Assembly: GCA_013329085.1 (NCBI GenBank)
Contig: DUKX01000066.1
Span: 208 to 8,919, forward strand
From: Methanofastidiosum sp.
GTDB lineage: Archaea > Methanobacteriota_B > Thermococci > Methanofastidiosales > Methanofastidiosaceae
Reading direction: 5' to 3'
Length of the DNA: 8,712 nucleotides
In this document: piece after piece, positions 1 through 4,967 of the stretch
How the letters are laid out: each line of letters begins with the position of its first letter
How positions within the stretch are numbered: position 1 is the stretch's first letter
Notes under the pieces: model-generated
Told to the model about the DNA's origin: nothing
Seen by the model: only the letters and a program-made list of their open reading frames with translations
Databases searched by the model: none
Position numbers and translations under genes: made by a program

Positions 1-2
1 TC

Positions 3-12
3 CATATATTAA
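3..12 (+). promoter_or_regulatory. Probable TATA box for the first small gene
   Basis: An AT-only stretch, ATATATTAAT, lies about 37-46 bp before the ATG at 49. This spacing would put transcription start near position 33 and leave a short leader that holds the SD GAGG at 39-42. The assignment rests on position and composition only, and the window edge hides anything further upstream. Confidence 0.4.
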
Positions 13-15
13 TCA

Positions 16-36
16 TGATTTGTATTTAACAAATCA
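16..36. repeat. 8-5-8 inverted repeat between TATA box and start
   Basis: The left arm TGATTTGT (16-23) and the right arm ACAAATCA (29-36) are perfect reverse complements separated by ATTTA. The repeat lies between the putative TATA box and the SD and covers the expected transcription start. It could be an operator or, if transcribed, a weak hairpin. The arms are AT-rich, so chance cannot be excluded. Confidence 0.4.
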
Positions 37-48
37 AAGAGGACAATA

Positions 49-243
49 ATGGTTAAAGAATCTTCTGAATCCCGCATTGCCAAATTGAAAAAATTGAAGA
101 ATGGTGATATCGATAGTTTTTCGCCTAAAGACATAGTTTGTGTGGATGATTATGAAAAGTTATCTATTGTCTTTAAGAATGCCCCTATAACAACTGAGAA
201 ATTTAAATTATTAAGAAAAAAAATAGAAAAAAGAAAGAGATAA
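49..243 (+). CDS. Small basic protein of unknown function (64 aa)
   Basis: I do not recognise this protein. It is 64 residues long and strongly basic, with Lys-rich ends (residues 10-17 and 54-64) around a more hydrophobic middle (about residues 27-45, including VCVDDYEKLSIVF). There is no signal peptide, membrane helix or metal-binding cysteine pair; only one cysteine is present. The ATG is well supported by an SD, GAGG at 39-42, 6 nt upstream, and by a TATA-like element at 3-12. The next gene starts 38 bp downstream behind its own TATA box, so the two are probably separate units. A nucleic-acid-binding role would fit the charge but nothing shows it. The SD makes a real gene likely. Confidence 0.7.
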   Translation: MVKESSESRIAKLKKLKNGDIDSFSPKDIVCVDDYEKLSIVFKNAPITTEKFKLLRKKIEKRKR

Positions 244-250
244 ATAGAAA

Positions 251-260
251 AGTATATAAA
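251..260 (+). promoter_or_regulatory. TATA box for the zinc-ribbon membrane protein; implies a leaderless mRNA
   Basis: AGTATATAAA follows a purine-rich GAAA that could act as a BRE. The box centre is about 26 bp before the ATG at 282, so transcription would begin at or within a base or two of the start codon. No SD is visible before that ATG, which agrees with leaderless translation. The same decamer recurs at 7533-7542 before the NTF2-like gene. Confidence 0.6.
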
Positions 261-281
261 ATTAGAATTAAAGATTTATGC

Positions 282-896
282 ATGAATAAAGGACGTATTC
301 TAAGTTTAATAGGGGGCATTATACTAATAGTAGCCGCTTTTTTGCCATTTTCTTATTTTGTCGATGGCCTATACTCAACTTTTGAAATTACAGTTGCAGT
401 ACTGATGAATTTTACTGATAATTCAGTAATGCAAAACTTTCTGCTTCAAGTAAATCCATCTTATGGTATGGCCGCTATGATTTTAGCGTTAATAGTTGCA
501 GGATTTCTATTACTTACCATAGGCGGTTTACTTGCAATTATTAAGAAAGCAGGCGGCTCGATAGCGGGCCCTGGTGGGATGGTAGTATTAACAATAGCGG
601 GCTTTCTTTATGCTGGGGCTTTAATATTTGGTTTTTTAGGGATTGGATTTTATTTAGGCTGGCTCGGTGCTATTATCTGCATTATAGGTGGCGTAATATC
701 TCCTGACAAAGACAAAAGTAAAATTAATGTTTCTGTTAATCAGCAGCAGAATGTAACAACTAATGGAGCGCCCATGGGCTCGACTCAAAGCACAAAGAAT
801 TCAACTCCCGAATATATCACTAAATATTGTAATAAATGTGGATATCAAAACAAGGCAGATACTTCATTTTGTGTTAATTGTGGAAATAGACTATAA
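282..896 (+). CDS. Four-helix membrane protein with C-terminal zinc ribbon (204 aa)
   Basis: The protein has about four hydrophobic segments (roughly residues 6-27, 62-88, 98-119 and 121-140). A polar Asn/Gln/Ser/Thr-rich linker (about 141-178) follows, and then a short zinc ribbon with Cys183-x2-Cys186 and Cys197-x2-Cys200, the pattern KYCNKCGY...FCVNCGNRL. Such ribbons at the end of small membrane proteins are common in archaea and Gram-positive bacteria, and their roles are mostly unknown. An even number of helices would put the N terminus and the ribbon on the same side, probably the cytoplasm. The ATG at 282 has no SD but sits about 26 bp after a good TATA box. An ATG at 278 is out of frame. 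I assign no specific function; the gene itself is secure. Confidence 0.85.
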   Translation: MNKGRILSLIGGIILIVAAFLPFSYFVDGLYSTFEITVAVLMNFTDNSVMQNFLLQVNPSYGMAAMILALIVAGFLLLTIGGLLAIIKKAGGSIAGPGGMVVLTIAGFLYAGALIFGFLGIGFYLGWLGAIICIIGGVISPDKDKSKINVSVNQQQNVTTNGAPMGSTQSTKNSTPEYITKYCNKCGYQNKADTSFCVNCGNRL

Positions 897-900
897 TCTT

Positions 901-928
901 ATTCTTTTTTAATTTTCTTATTTTGTTT
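901..928 (+). terminator. Oligo-T terminator after the zinc-ribbon protein
   Basis: A run of T tracts (ATTCTTTTTT, then AATTTTCTTATTTTG) begins 5 bp after the TAA at 894-896, with no stable stem before it. Archaeal RNA polymerase terminates at such U-rich stretches without a hairpin, so this probably ends the upstream transcript before the importer promoter. Confidence 0.55.
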
Positions 929-940
929 TAATAATTTGAC

Positions 941-955
941 TTACGAATTTCGTAA
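941..955. promoter_or_regulatory. Perfect 7-1-7 palindrome, candidate operator of the importer operon
   Basis: TTACGAA-T-TTCGTAA is a perfect inverted repeat with a single central base. It abuts the AT-rich TATATATT element at about 960-967, placing it where a dimeric helix-turn-helix regulator would block or aid TBP/TFB binding. It contains two of the few CpG steps in a very AT-rich intergenic region, which argues against chance. The regulator is not encoded in this window. Confidence 0.5.
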
Positions 956-968
956 TATTATATATTAT
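956..968 (+). promoter_or_regulatory. Probable TATA box of the amino-acid importer operon
   Basis: ATTATATATTATT is the best TATA-like element upstream of the binding-protein gene. It predicts transcription start near 987 and a leader of about 68 nt that carries the 1019-1036 hairpin and the SD. A second candidate, ACATTTATTAG at about 986-996, would start transcription just before the hairpin. I cannot decide between them. Confidence 0.4.
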
Positions 969-1018
969 TAAATTCAAAAAGGGAAACATTTATTAGTTAT
1001 TGCTATTACTTTTTTACA

Positions 1019-1036
1019 TACTTCCTCATGGAAGTA
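1019..1036 (+). promoter_or_regulatory. 7-bp hairpin in the leader, just before the SD
   Basis: TACTTCC (1019-1025) and GGAAGTA (1030-1036) are perfectly complementary around a TCAT loop. The stem ends 6 nt before the SD GGAGGT at 1043-1048. In the mRNA it would form a compact stem-loop next to the ribosome-binding site, and in DNA it could be an operator. The GGAA/TTCC half-sites are in the opposite order to the GGAA-N6-TTCC operator described for the methanogen nitrogen regulator NrpR. Confidence 0.45.
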
Positions 1037-1055
1037 CGAAACGGAGGTATTAGGG

Positions 1056-1832
1056 ATGAAAAGAATAGGACAAATAAGCATTGTATTACTCTTGATATTG
1101 GCTGTTGTTGCAGCCAGCGGATGTACCGGTACAAAAAGTAAAAAATTAGTAGAAGAAGGATATCTTACTATCGGAACTGAGGCACAATACCCGCCCTTTG
1201 AGATAAGGAAGGCGGATGATAGTTTCTACGGTTTTGATATTGCTTTAGGTGAAGCCTTAGCTAAAGAACTAGGACTTAAACCAAAATTTGTAGATACTGA
1301 CTTTGCATCAATTATTGCATCGTTAAATGCAGGTAAATTTGATGTAGCAATGTCAGCAATGACCATTACTGAAGATAGAAAGAAAACAGTCAACTTCTCG
1401 GACCCTTACTTTGATGCAGGATTAAGCATGGCCGTTCCAATTAACAGTAACAAACAAACTGTTAATGATTTAAATGGAGCAATAATCGGCGTCCAGCTTG
1501 GAACTACAGGCGATCTATACGCATCTGAGCTCAAGAATGTAAAAGAAATTAAGAGATATGCTCACGCACCAGACGCTTTTCTAGATATGAAAAATGGAAA
1601 AGTAGACGCAGTAATTAATGATGACGTTGTTAACAAACCTATTATTGCAAGTGACCCTACATCATTCAAAGTTGTCGGCGGTTTATTGACAGTAGAACAA
1701 TACGGAATTGCAATTCCAAAAGAGAATGAAGATCTACTTTTGAAAATAAATGCAGCGCTCAAAAAGCTAAAAGAAAATGGAACTTACGACCAAATATACG
1801 ACCAATACATAGTTAACTGGTCTGAAGAATAA
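1056..1832 (+). CDS. Polar amino-acid ABC transporter, substrate-binding lipoprotein
   Basis: This is a family 3 extracellular solute-binding protein (SBP_bac_3, HisJ/GlnH type) of 258 residues, close to the usual length. A signal peptide ends in a lipobox, AASGC, with Cys23 as the lipid-anchored residue, so the protein should be tethered outside the membrane. Ligand-site motifs are present: TEAQYPPFE (41-49) with the aromatic ring contacts, GFDIALGEALAKELG (59-73), TITEDR with Arg108 expected to bind the substrate carboxylate, GTTGD (149-153), and Asp189 expected to bind the amino group. Asp189 and Arg108 indicate an L-amino acid; His, Gln, Arg and cystine binders cannot be told apart by eye. 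The ATG has a strong SD, GGAGGT at 1043-1048, 7 nt upstream. It is the first gene of an importer operon, with the permease 19 bp downstream. Confidence 0.93.
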   Translation: MKRIGQISIVLLLILAVVAASGCTGTKSKKLVEEGYLTIGTEAQYPPFEIRKADDSFYGFDIALGEALAKELGLKPKFVDTDFASIIASLNAGKFDVAMSAMTITEDRKKTVNFSDPYFDAGLSMAVPINSNKQTVNDLNGAIIGVQLGTTGDLYASELKNVKEIKRYAHAPDAFLDMKNGKVDAVINDDVVNKPIIASDPTSFKVVGGLLTVEQYGIAIPKENEDLLLKINAALKKLKENGTYDQIYDQYIVNWSEE

Positions 1833-1851
1833 ACAAAAAAAGGTGACCAAA

Positions 1852-2517
1852 GTGGTAGGGCTTGGATTTCAAATTGATTTATTTGTAAGAATATTGCCTG
1901 AATTACTTAGGGGTGCAGCTATAACAATCCAACTAACTGCATTCTCTGTGGCCATAGGCACTTTAATTGGACTTTTTATGGGTATTGCAAGGATATCCCA
2001 TTACAAGATTTTCAGTGTGCCTTCAGCACTTTATGTGGAATTTATTCGAGGAACACCACTTTTGGTCCAAATAATGATAGTTTACTATGGATTACCTGCT
2101 TTAGGATTAAATCTTGACCAGTATACTTCAGGTATCCTGGCTTTATCAATTAATAGTGGGGCCTATATCGCCGAGATATTCAAAGCAGGTATCAAATCAA
2201 TTAAAAAAGGACAAACAGAAGCCTCAATCTCTCTAGGATTAAATTATATGCAGACGATGAGGTATGTAATACTACCCCAAGCAACTAGGAATATACTTCC
2301 TGCTTTAGGTAATGAATTTATTGCATTATTAAAAGACTCTTCGCTTGTTTCAGTCATAGCTATATCTGAACTTTTAAGAAGAGGCATGATAGTCTATTCA
2401 AGAACTTATGATGCCTGGACACCGCTTTTGGGTGTTGCTCTAATCTATCTTTGTATAACTATACCACTATCACGAGCAGTTCAATACATTGAAAAGAGGT
2501 GGGAAATCCTTGATTAA
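1852..2517 (+). CDS. Polar amino-acid ABC transporter, permease
   Basis: This is an inner-membrane permease of the HisM/GlnP type (BPD_transp_1), about 221 residues with roughly five membrane helices. From the 1852 start, the family signature [11 protein letters not shown] lies near residues 64-74 and the [14 protein letters not shown] segment near 101-114. The ATPase-coupling EAA loop EASISLG...VILPQA runs from about 123 to 144. It is the only permease gene here, so it probably forms a homodimer. The start is ambiguous: GTG at 1843 and GTG at 1852 are in frame. I chose 1852 because AGGTGA at 1841-1846 forms a good SD 5 nt before it, whereas 1843 lies inside that SD. The 3' end overlaps the ATPase gene by 8 bp. 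Confidence 0.9.
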   Translation: MVGLGFQIDLFVRILPELLRGAAITIQLTAFSVAIGTLIGLFMGIARISHYKIFSVPSALYVEFIRGTPLLVQIMIVYYGLPALGLNLDQYTSGILALSINSGAYIAEIFKAGIKSIKKGQTEASISLGLNYMQTMRYVILPQATRNILPALGNEFIALLKDSSLVSVIAISELLRRGMIVYSRTYDAWTPLLGVALIYLCITIPLSRAVQYIEKRWEILD

Positions 2518-3298
2518 GAATAAAACTATTAGAAAAAAATTAGCACCTATCAGTAACAACTCAAATGGACATCCCATAATAAAAATGGTCCATGTCAAAA
2601 AATCTTTTGGAGATCTAGTAGTCTTGAAAGATATTAACCTTGAAATAAAGAAAGGGGAAGTCTTAGTTGTTCTTGGCCCTTCAGGTTCTGGGAAAAGTAC
2701 ACTGATTCGTTGCATTAACAGATTAGAGAAAATAGAAGAAGGAGAGATTCTAGTAGACGGAATGGATATTTATTCTCCTGATATGGATGTTCATAAATTA
2801 AGGACAAAGGTCGGCATGGTTTTTCAACAGTTTAATTTATTTCCTCACATGAAGGTATTGGACAATATAATTCTCTCACCGCTTAAAGTAAAAAGAATTC
2901 CTAAAAATCAGGCAAAGAAAGAAGCTTTGGAGTTATTAAAAAAAGTAGGCCTTGATGACAAATTTAATTCATATCCCCATGAACTTTCTGGCGGCCAACA
3001 ACAACGAGTTGCTATTGCTAGGGCTCTTGCTATGAATCCAGATGTTATGCTATTTGATGAAGTAACATCAGCCTTGGATCCAGAACTTGTAAAAGGTGTT
3101 CTTGAAACCATGAAAGAACTTGCAAAGATGGGAATGACTATGATAGTTGTTACTCATGAAATGGGATTTGCAAAAGAAGTTGCAGATAGAGTCATATTTA
3201 TGGATGAGGGGTATATTATTGAAGAAAATGAACCTAAAGAAATATTTGAAAATCCTCAGAATCCAAGAACTCAAGCATTTATATCCAAAATATTATAA
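2510..3298 (+). CDS. Polar amino-acid ABC transporter, ATP-binding protein
   Basis: This is a cytoplasmic ATPase of the GlnQ/HisP family that powers the permease. From a TTG start at 2510 (262 residues), Walker [10 protein letters not shown] is near 56-64, the Q-loop is in [10 protein letters not shown] near 104-113, the signature LSGGQQQR is near 159-166, Walker B VMLFDE is near 179-184, the D-loop is in SALDPE, and the switch His is in VTHEMG near 216. All catalytic elements are intact. I chose TTG 2510 because GAGGTG at 2496-2501 forms an SD 8 nt before it. An in-frame TTG at 2489 lacks an SD. ATG 2585 would fit the usual family N terminus but also lacks one. With TTG 2510 there is an extra N-terminal tail of about 20 polar residues. 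The 8-bp overlap with the permease suggests translational coupling. Confidence 0.92.
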   Translation: MIKNKTIRKKLAPISNNSNGHPIIKMVHVKKSFGDLVVLKDINLEIKKGEVLVVLGPSGSGKSTLIRCINRLEKIEEGEILVDGMDIYSPDMDVHKLRTKVGMVFQQFNLFPHMKVLDNIILSPLKVKRIPKNQAKKEALELLKKVGLDDKFNSYPHELSGGQQQRVAIARALAMNPDVMLFDEVTSALDPELVKGVLETMKELAKMGMTMIVVTHEMGFAKEVADRVIFMDEGYIIEENEPKEIFENPQNPRTQAFISKIL

Positions 3299-3302
3299 TT
3301 AA

Positions 3303-3309
3303 TTTTTTT
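3303..3309 (+). terminator. T7 tract between the importer and the decarboxylase gene
   Basis: Seven T residues lie 4 bp after the ATPase stop and 13 bp before the next ATG. A tract this short could give partial termination, lowering expression of the decarboxylase relative to the importer, or it may have no effect. Confidence 0.25.
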
Positions 3310-3322
3310 ATCGGGGCGGATT

Positions 3323-4126
3323 ATGAAAAACAAATCATTGGTATTGAGTTTTACATTAATTCTTATAATCTCAACTTTATGTTGTGTAAATCAAATTAAG
3401 AACAACAATTTAGAAAATAAAGATATACTGTATCAATACTCAACAATTGAAGCTCTTTTAGAAGGGATTTATGAAGGTGACATGACTTTTGGTGAACTTA
3501 AAAGTCATGGGAACTATGGCCTTGGAACATTAAATTCTTTGGATGGTGAAATGATACAAGTTAATGGAAAATTCTATCAAGTTAAGGTAGATGGAATAGC
3601 GTATCCGGTTGAAGACAATGAGAAAACTCCTTTTGCAATAGTTACATTTTTTGATATAGATAAATCTATTAAAATAGATGAAACCTTAAATTATAATCAA
3701 TTCACAGAATATATTGACAATAACATTCCTACACATAATGTATTTTATCTAATATTGGTGGAAGGTAATTTTGATTATATAAAGACTAGGAGCGTACCTA
3801 AACAAGAAAAACCTTACCCGCCATTAGTCAAAGCCGTAGAAGATCAAAGATTTTTTGAATTTAATAATGTGAAGGGAACCTTAGTAGGTTTTAGAATACC
3901 TCAATATGTTGGGGATATGAACGTACCCGAATATCATTTTCATTTTTTAACAGAAGACAAAAAGGCAGGGGGACACGTTCTTGAATTAAAGATCCATGAC
4001 CAAGAAGTACATATTGACTATACACATAACTTTTTTATGACTGCCCCCGATACTGAAGATTTTTACAATTTATACTCTGATAACGAAATAAATGAAGATG
4101 TTAGGATTGTAGAGAAAGGTAAATAA
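3323..4126 (+). CDS. budA: Alpha-acetolactate decarboxylase with N-terminal export signal
   Basis: The enzyme (BudA/AlsD/AldB family, EC 4.1.1.5) converts 2-acetolactate to (R)-acetoin and CO2. The 267-residue chain matches the family from LYQYSTIEALLEG (36-48) onward. Zinc ligands are His205, His207 and His218 in YHFHFLTEDKKAGGHVL. Glu76 (LDGEMIQ), Arg156 (TRSVPKQEKPYPPL) and Glu264 near the C terminus fall at the spacing I recall for the catalytic residues of the secreted Brevibacillus brevis enzyme, each shifted by 11. Residues 5-19 are a hydrophobic signal or anchor followed by Cys20-Cys21. It is not a standard lipobox but is compatible with export or lipid anchoring. The gene lies 24 bp after the importer ATPase, probably in the same operon, with a poor SD (GGGGCGGA at 3313-3320). 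The family call is firm; the location is inferred. Confidence 0.92.
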   Translation: MKNKSLVLSFTLILIISTLCCVNQIKNNNLENKDILYQYSTIEALLEGIYEGDMTFGELKSHGNYGLGTLNSLDGEMIQVNGKFYQVKVDGIAYPVEDNEKTPFAIVTFFDIDKSIKIDETLNYNQFTEYIDNNIPTHNVFYLILVEGNFDYIKTRSVPKQEKPYPPLVKAVEDQRFFEFNNVKGTLVGFRIPQYVGDMNVPEYHFHFLTEDKKAGGHVLELKIHDQEVHIDYTHNFFMTAPDTEDFYNLYSDNEINEDVRIVEKGK

Positions 4127-4135
4127 TAATTGTAG

Positions 4136-4153
4136 TTTTTTCACTATTTTTTT
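4136..4153 (+). terminator. Oligo-T terminator of the importer-decarboxylase unit
   Basis: Two T tracts, six (4136-4141) and seven (4147-4153) bases long, begin 10 bp after the decarboxylase stop codon. There is no strong stem before them, which fits archaeal U-rich termination, and a new TATA-like element follows. Confidence 0.55.
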
Positions 4154-4178
4154 AGACTGACCATTACCTTATATCCAA

Positions 4179-4190
4179 TTACAATATATC
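4179..4190 (+). promoter_or_regulatory. Probable TATA box for the nitroreductase gene
   Basis: TTACAATATATC lies about 33-44 bp before the ATG at 4223. It would start transcription near 4211, giving a leader of only about 12 nt. A second candidate, CCTTATATCC at 4168-4177, would give a leader of about 25 nt. No good SD is seen, so a very short or absent leader is possible. Confidence 0.35.
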
Positions 4191-4222
4191 TTAAAAAGGA
4201 ATATAGATATTATAGAGATATT

Positions 4223-4780
4223 ATGGATGTCAATAAAGCTATATTTGAAAGAAGAGCTTATAGATCCTTAGAGCTTGTAGAAATAACTCCAGAGGTTATT
4301 AAATCCCTAGCAGAAAGTGCAAGACTTTCCCCTTCGTGTTTTAATAATCAGCCATGGCGGTATATTTTCGTTACAGATCCTACAGTTCTGACAAACATGT
4401 ACTCTGCCCTTTCAACGAATAACGACTGGGCAAGAGCTGCCTCTATGATAATAGTTGTATTTTCTAAAAAAGAAAATGACTGTTTAATAAAAGACAGAGA
4501 GTACTATTTATTTGACACTGGGATGGCAACTGCTTTCATTATTTTAAGAGCCACTGAACTTGGATTAGTTGCCCACCCCATAGCAGGGTATAGCCCTAAG
4601 AAAACTAGAGAGATTCTAGGAATACCAGATGAAATGAATGTTATTACTCTTGTTATTGTGGGAAAACATTCTTCACAAATGAATCCGCTGATGAATGAGA
4701 ATCAAAAAGAAGTTGAAAAAGAAAGACCTGAAAGATTGACAGTAGATAAATTTGTTTTTATGAATAGATACCATGATTAG
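4223..4780 (+). CDS. Nitroreductase-family FMN oxidoreductase (185 aa)
   Basis: This is a cytoplasmic flavoprotein of the nitroreductase superfamily, normally a homodimer binding one FMN per subunit. Arg10-Arg11 in FERRAYR are the usual N-terminal FMN phosphate contacts. SPSCFNNQPWRYIFV (36-50) is the classic FMN-binding segment, with Asn41, Gln43, Pro44 and Trp45. The C-terminal half has TELGLVAHPIAGY (111-123), KKTREILGIPDEM (126-138) and the strand ending in VGKH. At 185 residues it is a full-length small member, without the ferredoxin-like or cobalamin-type extensions of other groups. The substrate cannot be told from sequence; quinones, nitroaromatics, or a role in thiol or redox balance are all possible. 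It is flanked by its own promoter-like and terminator-like sequences and seems monocistronic. Confidence 0.9.
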   Translation: MDVNKAIFERRAYRSLELVEITPEVIKSLAESARLSPSCFNNQPWRYIFVTDPTVLTNMYSALSTNNDWARAASMIIVVFSKKENDCLIKDREYYLFDTGMATAFIILRATELGLVAHPIAGYSPKKTREILGIPDEMNVITLVIVGKHSSQMNPLMNENQKEVEKERPERLTVDKFVFMNRYHD

Positions 4781-4818
4781 AATCATATAGCCTGAAAAAT
4801 TAATTCTATCTTTTAAAA

Positions 4819-4829
4819 TATATACAAAA
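4819..4829 (+). promoter_or_regulatory. Upstream TATA-like element of the oxidoreductase operon
   Basis: TATATACAAAA occurs here and again, identically, 60 bp downstream at 4879-4889. Each could be a TATA box, giving tandem starts near 4848 and 4907. The upstream copy is the weaker candidate because it implies a leader of about 120 nt. Confidence 0.3.
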
Positions 4830-4873
4830 TATTAGAAATCCTCAAGATATCTCAATAAAATGACCAAGTAAAC

Positions 4874-4885
4874 TTATATATATAC
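4874..4885 (+). promoter_or_regulatory. TATA box of the 2-oxoacid oxidoreductase operon
   Basis: TTATATATATAC, preceded by AGTAAAC as a possible BRE, closely matches the archaeal box A. It predicts a transcript starting near 4906 and a leader of about 60 nt ending in a strong SD (AGGAGG, 4955-4960). Confidence 0.6.
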
Positions 4886-4967
4886 AAAAATGATACATGT
4901 TAGAAGATAAGAAAAATAACATAATCTATATCAAAAATTTTAGAGTTATAGGGTAGGAGGATAGAGA

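Noticed and set aside
1019..1036. NrpR (nitrogen repressor) operator in the importer leader
   Set aside because: The known methanogen operator is GGAA-N6-TTCC. Here the half-sites are in the reverse order (TTCC then GGAA) with a 4-nt gap.
2908..3274. Two overlapping minus-strand open frames inside the ABC ATPase gene
   Set aside because: They are antisense to the signature and Walker B region, overlap each other in different frames and have no family features.
4773..4786. ATGATT-AG-AATCAT inverted repeat over the nitroreductase stop codon, as an intrinsic terminator
   Set aside because: The stem is only 6 bp of mostly A/T pairs and no T tract follows directly, so it does not look like a terminator.
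4781..4967. A riboswitch or small RNA in the leader of the oxidoreductase operon
   Set aside because: The 187-bp gap is almost wholly A/T, with no paired GC-rich helices and no thiamine-box or other conserved core visible; promoter elements explain it better.
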